The position numbers and the translations under genes are program-made. A stretch of DNA of 32,093 nt, taken from positions 1 to 32,093 of the forward strand of contig CAKTWI010000028.1 of NCBI GenBank assembly GCA_934630815.1. The letters are read 5' to 3'. This DNA comes from an uncultured Senegalimassilia sp. (GTDB taxonomy: Bacteria > Actinomycetota > Coriobacteriia > Coriobacteriales > Eggerthellaceae). The notes beneath the pieces were generated by a model. It was given only the letters and a program-made list of their open reading frames with translations. It was not told the DNA's origin and did no database searches. Of this stretch, positions 8,072-16,161 are shown one piece after another (the first letter of the stretch is position 1; every line of letters starts with the position of its first letter).

Positions 8072-8210
8072 GGTGTGACCAGGGGAAAGTCGGAGCTGAT
8101 GCCCGGCCGACAGCGTTGCAATCCCGGTTTCCCCCCAGACCGCGGGACTGTGGGGAGCATCTGCTGCGCAAGCGCAGGTGTGGCCAGGGGCAAGCCCGAG
8201 CTGATGCCTG
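8072..8210 (+). repeat. Imperfect 34-bp direct repeat, two copies
   Basis: Copies at 8072-8105 and 8177-8210 match at 29 of 34 positions, with shared cores GTG-CCAGGGG and GAGCTGATGCC. They lie in the 690-bp non-coding gap upstream of degV. No start signal or domain is seen in any frame of the gap. Confidence 0.6.
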
Positions 8211-8310
8211 TTTGAAACCGCCGCACGCCTGATCGTCTAGAGTCGCGAGCTTATACGGGCTGCGTCTGCCGCGGTCGTCCTCATCGTGATCGTCATGAAC
8301 GTGGCGTTTT

Positions 8311-8402
8311 AGAGCGTGAAACCGTTGCCACGGGAATGGACGGAGCCGTTATCCCGAAGTTGCGCGGAATTCGTGTCGCAAGAGCGCAAAACCGTTGCCG
8401 CG
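8311..8402 (+). repeat. 22-bp direct repeat, two copies
   Basis: AGAGCG--AAACCGTTGCC occurs at 8311-8332 and 8381-8402, 70 bp apart, with few differences. The same gap carries further CCGTT-like words. Function unknown; it could be a regulatory array for the PAP2 gene or debris of a lost element. Confidence 0.5.
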
Positions 8403-8472
8403 AGGATAACGACTCGTTGCCGGAACTCCGAACGCGGCCGCATATGCGGTAAGCTTCGCTCTGGCGAAATCC

Positions 8473-8506
8473 AAGGGGTAGGGAGGCCGGGGCCGCCCTA
8501 CCCCTT
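8473..8506. other. Very stable hairpin before the PAP2 gene
   Basis: An 11-bp perfect stem (8473-8483 with 8496-8506) is extended inside by GGCC/GGCC. No plus-strand gene ends just upstream, and no T run follows directly on either strand. An insulating terminator or a leader structure for the PAP2 gene are both possible. Confidence 0.55.
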
Positions 8507-8563
8507 ACCATGCTTTTGGTTTGCGATATCGGCCCAGATGGCCGGGCGAAGGAGTTGAGCAGG

Positions 8564-9232
8564 GTGGGGAACGCGTCGGGAATCGGCGGAGCTGCGCGAA
8601 GCCTTTCGCGCTACGTTAAGGAGAACCGCACGCTGGTGGTGACGTCGGTGTGCGCCATCGTGCTGGTGATGCTGCTGGAGAACGTGCTCGACCAGGAGAA
8701 CATGAAGCTCGATGCGGCGGCATGGTGGCTATTTGGCGAGCAGCTGCGCCAACCGTGGCTCACGCCCATCATGGAAAGCTTCTCGGCGCTGGCCACGCCG
8801 GTGACGTTGCTCGTGGTGCTCGGCGTTGCCGCGGCCTTCACGCCAGTCAAGCGCCCGGGCTGGTGCAACGTGCTGAACCTAGGTCTGGTGGTGCTGCTGA
8901 ATCAGGCGATGAAATTCGCCATCCAACGTCCGCGTCCTGATGTGTTGCGTTTGGTCGACGTATCCGGGTTCAGCTTCCCATCGGGGCATTCCATGGCCGC
9001 GATGGCCGTTTTCGGCCTGCTGGCGTGGTGCGTATGGCGCTACGAGCGCAACCCGCGCCGTCGCATCGCGCTGATGTGCCTGTTCGCGCTGGTCATCGTG
9101 ATGGTCGGCATAAGCCGCATCTACCTGGGGGTCCATTACGCCAGCGACGTCTTGGGCGGCTTCTGCGTCTCGACCATCTGGCTGGTGCTCTACACGAAGG
9201 TCATAGCCCCGGCCCTCGGCCTGATCGAGTAG
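8564..9232 (+). CDS. PAP2-family membrane phosphatase
   Basis: This 222-aa integral membrane enzyme has all three acid-phosphatase motifs. They are K-x6-RP at residues 117-125 (KFAIQRPRP), PSGH at 139-142, and SR-x5-H-x3-D at 184-195 (SRIYLGVHYASD). The histidines 142 and 191 are the catalytic pair. Such enzymes dephosphorylate undecaprenyl diphosphate, phosphatidic acid or phosphatidylglycerol phosphate on the outer face of the membrane. About six helices are visible. I chose the GTG at 8564 because GAAGGAG lies 9 nt upstream; an in-frame ATG at 8510 is close to the strong hairpin and has no ribosome-binding site. Substrate cannot be told from sequence. Confidence 0.88.
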   Translation: MGNASGIGGAARSLSRYVKENRTLVVTSVCAIVLVMLLENVLDQENMKLDAAAWWLFGEQLRQPWLTPIMESFSALATPVTLLVVLGVAAAFTPVKRPGWCNVLNLGLVVLLNQAMKFAIQRPRPDVLRLVDVSGFSFPSGHSMAAMAVFGLLAWCVWRYERNPRRRIALMCLFALVIVMVGISRIYLGVHYASDVLGGFCVSTIWLVLYTKVIAPALGLIE

Positions 9233-9325
9233 GACGGCCGAGCTCTTCGCTCCACCAAATCCTGCGCAACGCCCCGTTCCCGCCTTGTGTGGTTTCCATG
9301 CTTGATCGGTGATAAAGGTCAAACC

Positions 9326-9354
9326 GTAGACTAAACAGTCAATGGTTAGACTAC
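9326..9354. promoter_or_regulatory. Candidate operator upstream of second MATE gene
   Basis: Two similar words, GTAGACTAAAC (9326-9336) and GTTAGACTAC (9345-9354), form an imperfect dyad 60-90 bp before the start. They share the TAGAC core with the MarR operator region at 2662-2689. A common regulator is speculative. Confidence 0.35.
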
Positions 9355-9413
9355 TATGACCGGTCGTCAGTTCGACTCGAAACACCGTCACGACCGTAAG
9401 AGGGATCAAAGGC

Positions 9414-10742
9414 ATGGATGTCCTTTCGCAACATTTCACGAAAAGCAAGCTATTGAAATACACGTTGCCGACCATGGCCATGATGCTCGTCAGCTCGGCA
9501 TACGGCATCATCGACGGCCTGTTCGTCTCCAATCTGGTCGGCAAAGATGCGCTGGCCTCGATGACCATCGTCTTGCCGTTCACCGTTATCCTGTCTGCGT
9601 TGGGCATCATGATGGGCTCGGGCGGCAGTGCGGTCGTTGGGCAGCTTCTGGGCGCCGGCGACGGGAAGGGCGCGAATCGCGCGTTCTCGCTCATAGCCTG
9701 GACGACGTTTATAGCCGGCGTGGTTTGCTCGGTTCTGGGCATAGCCTTCATGGATAAGGTGGTCGTGCTGCTTGGCGCGTCTGCCGAGATGGCGCCTATG
9801 GCCGTAACGTACGGCAAGATCGTCTTCCTATGCCTGCCAATGTTCATGCTCACCTATGTGTTCGAGATGTTCTGCTCCGTGGCGGGAAAACCCGGCTTCG
9901 GGTTCCTATCGTCGCTTACCGCGGGCGTGGTCAACATCGGCTTGGATGCAGTGCTCATGGGCGTGTTCGGCATGGGGATCGAAGGCGCCGCCACGGCAAC
10001 CTGCATCGCCGAGTATTCGTCGGCAACGCTCATGGTCGTCCTGTTCGCACGGGGCAAGGTCGGCGTTTTGAAGCTCGTGCATCCTCGTTGGGTGCACGGC
10101 GTGCTGTCGCGCTCGATCGTCAACGGCGTTTCCGAGATGGTTGGATGCGCTGCCATGTCGGTGGTCGCTGCAGCGTACAACCTGCAGCTCATGAATCTGT
10201 TCGGCTCCGACGGCGTTGCCGCCTATGCGGTCATCGAGTACGCGTCGATGCTGATCGGTGCGGCGCTCGGCGGCCTTACCGAGGGCATGGCGCCGCTGAT
10301 GAGCTATCAGCACGGTGCGGGAAACAACCACGAGAAGCGCAGCTTGTTCGGCAACGGCGCCACGCTTACGGCGGCGATGGGCGTTGGAGCGTTCCTTGCT
10401 GCTCAGCTTCTGGCGCAGCCGCTGGCATTCGCGTTCACGGGCTACGATGGGGCGCTGATGGCGTTGGCAGTCCACGCGTTCCGCGTGTACAGCATCGCGT
10501 TTCTGCTGATGGGTGTGACCTATTTCGGCTCGGTCATGTTCACGGCGGTCGAGAACGGCAAGATCTCGGCGTTGATCTCCTTCGTCCATACGTTCGTCTT
10601 CGAGCTCGGTTCGGTTATCTTGCTGCCCGTGGTCTTCGGTGCGGACAGCATCTGGTGGTCGATCATCGTGGCGGAGACCGCTGCCAGCGTCCTGACCATC
10701 GGCCTGGTGGCGCGGCACGCAAAAGGCTACGGCTGGCGCTAA
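9414..10742 (+). CDS. MATE-family efflux transporter (MepA-like)
   Basis: This 442-aa protein has about twelve membrane helices. The first helix region (LPTMAMMLVSSAYGIIDGLFVSNLVGKDALASM) and the following GSGGSAVVGQLLGAGDGKGANRAF loop are typical of the MepA/DinF branch of MATE exporters. The second half repeats the pattern around AYAVIEYASMLIGAALGGLTEGMAPLMSYQHGAGN. It exports cationic or amphipathic compounds using sodium ions or protons. AGAGGG lies about 9 nt before the ATG. It is only distantly similar to the MATE protein at 3587-4948, so the two are not recent duplicates. It is preceded by a TAGAC-containing dyad that may be its operator. Confidence 0.9.
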   Translation: MDVLSQHFTKSKLLKYTLPTMAMMLVSSAYGIIDGLFVSNLVGKDALASMTIVLPFTVILSALGIMMGSGGSAVVGQLLGAGDGKGANRAFSLIAWTTFIAGVVCSVLGIAFMDKVVVLLGASAEMAPMAVTYGKIVFLCLPMFMLTYVFEMFCSVAGKPGFGFLSSLTAGVVNIGLDAVLMGVFGMGIEGAATATCIAEYSSATLMVVLFARGKVGVLKLVHPRWVHGVLSRSIVNGVSEMVGCAAMSVVAAAYNLQLMNLFGSDGVAAYAVIEYASMLIGAALGGLTEGMAPLMSYQHGAGNNHEKRSLFGNGATLTAAMGVGAFLAAQLLAQPLAFAFTGYDGALMALAVHAFRVYSIAFLLMGVTYFGSVMFTAVENGKISALISFVHTFVFELGSVILLPVVFGADSIWWSIIVAETAASVLTIGLVARHAKGYGWR

Positions 10743-10753
10743 AGCGTGCAGCT

Positions 10754-10786
10754 GCAGGGGTCGTGGCATTTCGCAAAGGCCCCTGC
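10754..10786 (+). terminator. Possible terminator after MATE gene
   Basis: GCAGGGG pairs with CCCCTGC around a 19-nt loop, followed by a T-rich GATGTTGTTG. It begins 11 bp after the stop codon. The loop is large and the T run weak. Confidence 0.35.
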
Positions 10787-10931
10787 GATGTTGTTGGCAG
10801 TCGCGCCCATTTCGCTTGCGGTTGCGTTCGCTCTGGTATCCGCCGCACTCCCGTTCGCGTTCGCGCTCGTGGTATGCGACTTCTGGACGGTTTCGCAGCA
10901 AATGAGCCCCGATTTTGACATGGCCCCCAGG

Positions 10932-11041
10932 GTTCTGGGCGGTTTCCCGCGGGTGTTGTTCGCTGCCGGCATTGCCGACCTGGGGAAACGCCGGCGCTCT
11001 GCGGCCTTCAGGGCTGATTCCGCCTGCAAAACCGCCCAGAA
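10932..11041. repeat. Long inverted repeat in the MATE/XRE gap
   Basis: TTCTGGGCGGTTT (10933-10945) is exactly complementary to 11029-11041, enclosing 83 nt that contain CCGGC/GCCGG arms. The left arm with flanks (GTTCTGGGCGGTTTC) recurs exactly at 26944-26958 in another non-coding gap. A structured RNA or part of a dispersed repeat are both possible. The 10743-11188 gap holds no recognisable gene. Confidence 0.5.
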
Positions 11042-11095
11042 GTTATCGGTGGGGCTCGCGTGCACAAGGTACGGGCAAGGCAAGGCTCGCTTTAC

Positions 11096-11140
11096 TGCCA
11101 AGCAAGTTGCGGGCGGGGCTCGTGCGCAACTTGCTTGGCA
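11096..11140. other. Perfect 16-bp hairpin downstream of the XRE-TipAS gene
   Basis: TGCCAAGCAAGTTGCG (11096-11111) pairs without mismatch with 11125-11140 around a 13-nt loop. It lies about 50 bp past the stop of the minus-strand regulator. No T run follows on either strand, so it is unlike the other terminators here. Confidence 0.6.
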
Positions 11141-11188
11141 CGCGATTGATGAGCGACAGGTTGTTTCCCTGCGCGGGTGCTGCCGGGA

Positions 11189-12013
11189 TTATTCCCCCAA
11201 CGCACCTTCCGCGGCTTTAACCAGAAACGCCGTCGCTCCTTTGCCGCACGGCTCGTCGTAGTATGAAACGAATCGGGGGTCTGCCAGATAGCCGCGCACA
11301 AGTCCCAGGTAGATATCCCGTTCGGGCTCGGTTCCCCATTGCAGGCCGATCCAACGGCGATGTATCTGCACAAGTTTCGCGGCCTCGATGCCGGTTGCAT
11401 TGCCATCGCTCAGCGCGATGGAAAGCTGGCCCAGGATGGCCTTTTCCAGCTCTTTCATATCGTTCCAGGTGGCAGGGTCCATGTCGAGGATTCTTTCGTT
11501 CGCAGCGTCAACGGCCTCGTCGCCATATCGTTCGCGCGCTTCCGCTCCGTAGCGCTGCTCGTTTTCGCGCACGGCGCGCCAGCGCTCAAGCTGGGGCAAA
11601 ACCGCCCCCATAAGCGAGACCGCCTCGTCAAGCGTCATGCCCGTGTTCTTCGCCAGTCGCGGCGCGCAGTCTTCGATCATGGCTTCCATGGTGGTTTCAT
11701 AGGTGTAGTCGCCGCGGTCGTAGCACCACTTGCAGTAATGGTCGGTCTTGTTGCCGGCGGCGTCGGTCCCGCAGTCGTCGGGCGTGAGGTACATGCCGCA
11801 GCTTTCGCAATAATGCTCGGGCATCTCAAGCAGATGGGCCAGCGGCTCGCCGGTGACGGCGGCAATGAGCTTCATCATGTCGATTCCCGGCGTGACCTCG
11901 CCGCGCTCCCAGCGGCTGACGGCTTGGCGGGTTACGTAGAGCTTCTCGGCAAGCTGGTCTTGCGTAAGGTTGTGCGCGCGCCGCACGGCGACGAGTTTTT
12001 CTGCGAAGGCCAT
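11189..12013 (-). CDS. XRE regulator with zinc ribbon and TipAS-like effector domain
   Basis: This 274-aa protein has three parts. Residues 4-60 are an XRE/Cro helix-turn-helix (LTQDQLAEKLYVTRQAVSRWERG). Residues 69-97 form a zinc ribbon with Cys69, Cys72, Cys81, Cys94 and Cys97. The C-terminus from about residue 140 resembles the TipAS antibiotic-recognition domain, best seen in HRRWIGLQWG, YLGLVRGYLADPRFVSYYDE and the closing GATAFLVKAAEGAL. In TipA itself the TipAS domain is joined to a MerR DNA-binding domain and traps thiopeptides covalently. Here an XRE domain takes that place. GAGAGGAG lies 5 nt before the chosen ATG. A role in sensing peptide-like antibiotics is inference; no adjacent resistance gene is obvious except the MATE exporter across the gap. 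Confidence 0.82.
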   Translation of the reverse strand: MAFAEKLVAVRRAHNLTQDQLAEKLYVTRQAVSRWERGEVTPGIDMMKLIAAVTGEPLAHLLEMPEHYCESCGMYLTPDDCGTDAAGNKTDHYCKWCYDRGDYTYETTMEAMIEDCAPRLAKNTGMTLDEAVSLMGAVLPQLERWRAVRENEQRYGAEARERYGDEAVDAANERILDMDPATWNDMKELEKAILGQLSIALSDGNATGIEAAKLVQIHRRWIGLQWGTEPERDIYLGLVRGYLADPRFVSYYDEPCGKGATAFLVKAAEGALGE

Positions 12014-12235
12014 GAGTGCTCCTCTCGGCGGGGTTGTTTCGATGGTGCCAGCATACGCGCGATGGGTCGCATATCCTAGCAACGGCTGGTTGCGCGATGA
12101 AAAGCCGCAACAAGCCAAAGTTGCACGATGCGCCTCCAAAATGGTTGACCAACAGGCTTTCATTATCGCGCGAAGCGCATGATGCCGCCACCGCTGAAAA
12201 CGGCGCTTTCCCTCAGCAGCGCGAATGCTCTTTCG

Positions 12236-12895
12236 CTACAGCGGACGAGTTTTGCGTTCAAGTTGATTTTCGTAGGGCGCCAGCAGGTCGTGTAGGTTCA
12301 CGTGCAATCCCTTGTAGTCGGGGCACGCTTGCTCAAGCACGGCTACGCAGCTTTCCGTTGTGAACTGCGAAATATAACGCGTTTCGGTTAAGAGCTGATC
12401 GAGCCACGCTTGAACGTACTCGATTCCAAGAAGGTCCTCGCTGACGGGGGAGCTCAGCTGGTACTGAAGATTGCCTAGCGGCACTTCATGCGCGGCGAAG
12501 TAGGTGTCGTAAAGCGCCTTGAGGTTTCCGATGTCTGCAAGCGAATCGCGTAGCGCAACGTTGTTGATGGGAGGCATGGTTACGCAAATCGCACGCCACG
12601 TGTCTAGGGCGCGGTCGACGTGGGTTGACAGTTCGGCTTGTTTGCGCCGAAAAAGCGCGTCCGGGTCTTGTTCGGCTAATGCTTCCAACGCGCTAGGATC
12701 GCCGTCGCCATGAATCCCCAGCACGAACGATAACGATTCTGCAATCTGCACTGCCTCGAGCTTCGAGACCGACCCCGTGCTTCCCATTGTATAGAGTCGA
12801 ATGAGCTTGCGATAAAGGTGGTCGAAGTTCTGAAGGGCTTTTTCCCGAGTTTTGCGCTGAGCTCGGTTCGCTAGGGAATCTGCGTGGCTATTCAT
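12236..12895 (-). CDS. DUF6179-like protein (short form)
   Basis: This 219-aa protein has no known function. Residues 25-55 (LIRLYTMGSTGSVSKLEAVQIAESLSFVLG) resemble the opening of DUF6179, where an S-S-V motif precedes a helix with E-A-x-x-L. The rest is predicted helical without membrane segments. As I recall, DUF6179 proteins in clostridia are about twice as long, so this may be an N-terminal half. The start ATG overlaps the end of the upstream DUF6323-like gene by 8 nt, so the two are translationally coupled and probably act together. The family call is by eye and tentative. Confidence 0.6.
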   Translation of the reverse strand: MNSHADSLANRAQRKTREKALQNFDHLYRKLIRLYTMGSTGSVSKLEAVQIAESLSFVLGIHGDGDPSALEALAEQDPDALFRRKQAELSTHVDRALDTWRAICVTMPPINNVALRDSLADIGNLKALYDTYFAAHEVPLGNLQYQLSSPVSEDLLGIEYVQAWLDQLLTETRYISQFTTESCVAVLEQACPDYKGLHVNLHDLLAPYENQLERKTRPL

Positions 12896-13424
12896 AGTCC
12901 CCCTCCCATGCTTCGCCGTCCCACCCGGGTGCATGTTCGTTGTACTCCCAGTCTTCGCTGTTCCAGCAATAAGTCGATCCCGCTTCGTCTTGCGCGAGCT
13001 CCTCGGCAAGGGAGGGCTGCTCGGTGAGGGAGGCGGCGAGTTCAAACGAGTCGAGGCGTTCGATGCAACCCTGCTCTTGAGCCAATTCGCCGACGATCGA
13101 CTCCGCAATTTCCTGGTCGCTGATGGCGGGATCGACGATATCGCGAATCTCATAGAACAAAGCGATTGCCGACTGGGCTACGTCTGCGAATTCGTTCGGG
13201 CGGATCATCTCGCTGCTCGCAAGCTCTTCAAGCAAGATACGTAGCCCCCATGTGTCGAACTCAAAACGTTCGTGCTCTGCCAACTGCTCTTTTCGGTGCG
13301 TTTCCAATTGCGAAACCTGCGCCGTGGAGAGCTTTATGCCGTGGGATTGTAGCTCGTCCAACGTTTGCTGCGGAATCGAGCTTTGTTCCAGCAGGATTCT
13401 CGGAAGCGGGAATAATGCGTTCAT
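12888..13424 (-). CDS. DUF6323-like protein
   Basis: This 178-aa protein is acidic and helical, with no signal peptide. The middle (RFEFDTWGLRILLEELASSEMI and ALFYEIRDIVDPAISDQEIAESIVGEL) fits the pattern I know for DUF6323, a family encoded next to DUF6179 in anaerobic Firmicutes and Coriobacteriia. The C-terminal 30 residues are rich in Trp, Glu and Gly. The ATG at 13422-13424 is chosen because GAAAGGTG lies about 8 nt upstream. A perfect palindrome sits 27-46 bp upstream. It forms a two-gene operon with the overlapping DUF6179-like gene. No function is known. Confidence 0.65.
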   Translation of the reverse strand: MNALFPLPRILLEQSSIPQQTLDELQSHGIKLSTAQVSQLETHRKEQLAEHERFEFDTWGLRILLEELASSEMIRPNEFADVAQSAIALFYEIRDIVDPAISDQEIAESIVGELAQEQGCIERLDSFELAASLTEQPSLAEELAQDEAGSTYCWNSEDWEYNEHAPGWDGEAWEGDYE

Positions 13425-13450
13425 GGCACACCTTTCATTAGCCGGATAAT

Positions 13451-13470
13451 GCTTAATACATCTATTAAGC
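13451..13470. promoter_or_regulatory. Palindromic operator upstream of the DUF6323-DUF6179 operon
   Basis: GCTTAATACATCTATTAAGC has perfect 7-bp arms and a 6-bp spacer. It is AT-rich against its GC-rich surroundings, and lies where a repressor would cover the promoter. The rest of the 13425-13746 gap, which also precedes the divergent methyltransferase gene, has no other recognised feature. Confidence 0.55.
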
Positions 13471-13746
13471 AGTTGGAACAAGACTGAAACTCGAAGGCGA
13501 AACGTGGTAATGTGAAACAGGTCGGATGCGAAATCGTGCCTCGATTCATTTCGCGGCAAGTCGCATCCAAGGGAGGCAAAAGGCCTCAAACGAACACACC
13601 TTAGGGGATGTCTTTTTGGTCATTGTTCTTTAGGGAACGGTTAATCGCATAGCGTTTCGAAAAAGGCCGAAGCAAGGCCCTGCGTTATTGCGCCGTTCCT
13701 CACCTGTTTGAACTATCGTCTCAAGTCTCAACGAACAGGAACAACA

Positions 13747-14469
13747 ATGAACAACTTCCCAAAAGCGAACAGCTTCGATATCGATCTCGTCCGTTCCAAA
13801 ATCATGGGTCCCAACCCGCTTAAGCTCTGCGAGGAGCTGCTTCACGATGTCGATCTCGCAAAGGGATCCCGTGTTTGCGATCTCGGATCCGGCGCCGGCA
13901 TCACCAGCGTGATGCTCGCGCGCGAGTATGGGTTCGACGTTTACGCCGTCGACTTGTGGAGCGACCCCGCGGAAAATCGCGTTTTCTTCCGGCAGATGGG
14001 CGTGTCGGATGGGCAAATCCACCCCGTTAAGGCCGATGCTGCAGAAGGCTTGCCGTTTGAGCCGCGGTTTTTCGACGCGGTGGTAAGCATCGACTCTTAC
14101 AACTATTTCGGCCGCGATCCGCGATATCTCGGCGAAAAGCTTCTTCCCTATGTGAAGCCGGGCGGGAAGATCTACCTCTCCATTCCAGGCATGGTGCGCG
14201 ATTGCCATGATCAGCTGCCGGAGTGCCTGCTTGTCTCGTGGACTCCCGAGCAGCTTGAATACATGCACGATATGGCCTGGTGGCAAGCTATGATCGGCAA
14301 AACGCCCGGCGTGGTTATCAAGGATATGCACCAGATGACGTGCACGCGCGAGGCATGGGCCGACTGGATCGCCTGCGAGAACGAATACGCTCGTGGCGAC
14401 AGGGCGGCCGTCGAAGCGGGCGCGCTCGACTACTTGAACACCATTGCGGTCACGCTGGTGAAGGGCTAA
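13747..14469 (+). CDS. SAM-dependent class I methyltransferase
   Basis: This 240-aa protein has the Rossmann motif I VCDLGSGAGITS (about residues 43-54), followed by an acidic residue at the end of strand 2 (YAVDLW). Motif IV is FDAVVSIDSYNYFG and the post-motif is LLPYVKPGGKIYLSIPGM. This places it with small-molecule methyltransferases of the UbiE/cyclopropane-synthase-like group. It is not a DNA methyltransferase: no PC or DPPY motif is present. The ATG at 13747 is preceded by a weak AGGA; an in-frame ATG 13 codons earlier is possible. The long leader before it shares a divergent gap with the DUF6323 operon. Substrate unknown. Confidence 0.85.
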   Translation: MNNFPKANSFDIDLVRSKIMGPNPLKLCEELLHDVDLAKGSRVCDLGSGAGITSVMLAREYGFDVYAVDLWSDPAENRVFFRQMGVSDGQIHPVKADAAEGLPFEPRFFDAVVSIDSYNYFGRDPRYLGEKLLPYVKPGGKIYLSIPGMVRDCHDQLPECLLVSWTPEQLEYMHDMAWWQAMIGKTPGVVIKDMHQMTCTREAWADWIACENEYARGDRAAVEAGALDYLNTIAVTLVKG

Positions 14470-14667
14470 GCAAGGCGGCGAAAAGCGGGGCGGCGGGCGC
14501 AAATCGGCCGCTGTCCCGCTTCGCCTTTCGCATGCAGCGCGCCATCGGGCCTTTTGACCCCTGCGTGCATCCCCGGTCCCCTGCGCCGCGCCCATTCAGG
14601 AGCGTTTCAGGAAAGGGTGCCATCATGCGGGCCATCAAGGAAATCTACCGAGATGGAGGCGGTTATC

Positions 14668-16161
14668 ATGAAGAAACGTCACCTTGGGGTCGCAGGGTTC
14701 ACGGCTGCTGCGGCGCTGGCGTTTTCCCTTGCGGGTTGTGCGGGACAAGAAGAAGGCGCTGCGAACGAGACGTCGGCTGCCACCTCGTCGTCTACCGAGC
14801 AGTCGGGCGATTCGGCAAGCTCGTCGTTCGCCGAGGCGGCGGCTCTCGATCTTTCGTCGCAAAAGCTTGCAGATGCCGACGTTTCCACAAGCGAGTCGTT
14901 CAGCGACGCGACCGACGGCGGCCACGCCATCATAGCCGACGCAACGTCTGCCCAGTATTCCGCCGCTGTCGTGCAAAAGACCGGCGATTCCAGCGGCGAC
15001 GAAGCCGATTTCTACGGCGAAAACGCCAGCGTGTTCGCCACCAACGGGGCGACGCTCGATTTGTCGAACCTCATCGTGGGAAGTGACGGCACGCATGCGA
15101 ACGGCGTGTTCTCCTACGGTTCGGGCACGACGGCGAACATCTCGCATTCCATTATCCGCACGGCGGGCAACTGCTCGGGCGGCCTTATGACCACCGGCGG
15201 GGCGACGATGAACGCCACCGACGTGACCGCCGAAACCCAGGGCAACTCTTCCGCGGCCATCCGCTCGGATCGCGGCGGCGGCGACGTGAACGTGTCCGGC
15301 GGGTATTTCACCACCCAGGGCACGGGTTCGCCCGTCATCTACTCCACGGCGGACGTTGCCATCGAGGGCGCGTATCTGCAATCGAGCTCGTCCCAGGGCG
15401 TGGTGGTGGAGGGAAAGAACTCCGTGTCGCTGACGGACTGCCAGCTTATCGCGTCGAACACGTCGAAGAACAGCGACAAGTCCGACTATTATCAAGCGGT
15501 GATGATCTATCAATCCATGTCCGGCGATGCAACTCAGGGCACGGCGGCGTTTTCCATGAACGGCGGCTCGCTTACGAACCTAAACGGCGACATCTTCTTC
15601 GTGAACAACACGTCGTGCGAGATCGACCTTACCGGTTCGGCCATTGTGAACAACGACGCATCGGGCGTGTTCCTGCGTGCCGCGGCCGCCGGGTGGGGGT
15701 CGCAGGGCAGCAACGGCGGCAAGGTGAACTTGCGGGCATCCGGCCAGGTCATCGATGGGGACATGCTCGTCGACGACGTGTCGGCGCTCAACCTGTACCT
15801 CAACGACGGGTCGACGTTTACCGGCGCCATCAACCCGACGGGGCAGCAGGGCGACGTGTACGTGGAGCTTGACGCGAACAGCACCTGGACGCTTACGGGC
15901 GACTCGTACGTCACCAGCCTGACCTGCGTGCAAGGCGCCATCAACCTCAACGGGCACAAGCTCTACGTGAACGGAGTGGAATACGATGGCGAAAGCGCCG
16001 TCGCCGGTTCGGCCGTCGACACGTCGAGCAGCTCGTCGGGCACGACGGGCGGGCAACCGGGCGGCGCGCCCGAGGCCCCCGGCAACAACGGCGGCGCCGG
16101 CGGCAACGGCGGCGCCGGCGGCAACGGGGAATCCACCCCGCCGAGCAAGCCCGGGGAATAG
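14668..16161 (+). CDS. Secreted lipoprotein with beta-helix-like repeats
   Basis: This 497-aa protein begins MKKRHLGVAGFTAAAALAFS and has the lipobox LAGC, so Cys24 is the likely lipidated residue. A Ser/Thr/Glu-rich linker follows to about residue 60. The long middle (about 70-440) is built of short strands rich in Asn, Gly, Ser and Thr (for instance NGATLDLSNLIVGSDGTHANGVFSYG), typical of right-handed parallel beta-helices of the pectate-lyase or adhesin type. The C-terminus is a Gly/Asn/Pro tail with no LPXTG anchor. It probably sits on the cell surface and binds or cleaves polysaccharide, but I see no catalytic motif. TGGAGG lies about 9 nt before the ATG. A strong terminator follows. Part of its 3' end is repeated at 18552-18603. 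Confidence 0.85.
   Translation: MKKRHLGVAGFTAAAALAFSLAGCAGQEEGAANETSAATSSSTEQSGDSASSSFAEAAALDLSSQKLADADVSTSESFSDATDGGHAIIADATSAQYSAAVVQKTGDSSGDEADFYGENASVFATNGATLDLSNLIVGSDGTHANGVFSYGSGTTANISHSIIRTAGNCSGGLMTTGGATMNATDVTAETQGNSSAAIRSDRGGGDVNVSGGYFTTQGTGSPVIYSTADVAIEGAYLQSSSSQGVVVEGKNSVSLTDCQLIASNTSKNSDKSDYYQAVMIYQSMSGDATQGTAAFSMNGGSLTNLNGDIFFVNNTSCEIDLTGSAIVNNDASGVFLRAAAAGWGSQGSNGGKVNLRASGQVIDGDMLVDDVSALNLYLNDGSTFTGAINPTGQQGDVYVELDANSTWTLTGDSYVTSLTCVQGAINLNGHKLYVNGVEYDGESAVAGSAVDTSSSSSGTTGGQPGGAPEAPGNNGGAGGNGGAGGNGESTPPSKPGE
16090..16125 (+). repeat. Two perfect 18-bp tandem repeats in the lipoprotein tail
   Basis: The unit encodes GGAGGN and occurs twice in a row at 16090-16107 and 16108-16125. 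Such in-frame repeats can vary in number by slippage. Confidence 0.75.

Noticed and set aside
8473..8506. Hairpin as an intrinsic terminator
   Set aside because: No T run follows directly on either strand, and no gene on the plus strand ends upstream, so it is kept only as a hairpin.
9906..10901. 331-codon minus-strand frame opposite the second MATE gene
   Set aside because: Arg/His/Gln-rich shadow of a well-supported transporter.
10746..11261. 171-codon plus-strand frame in the MATE/XRE gap
   Set aside because: Runs into the end of the XRE gene, contains the inverted repeats, and lacks a start signal and domain.
13747..14469. Methyltransferase as the missing DNA-methylase partner of Vsr
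   Set aside because: It has small-molecule methyltransferase motifs and none of the cytosine-5 methylase motifs, and lies 9 kb away.
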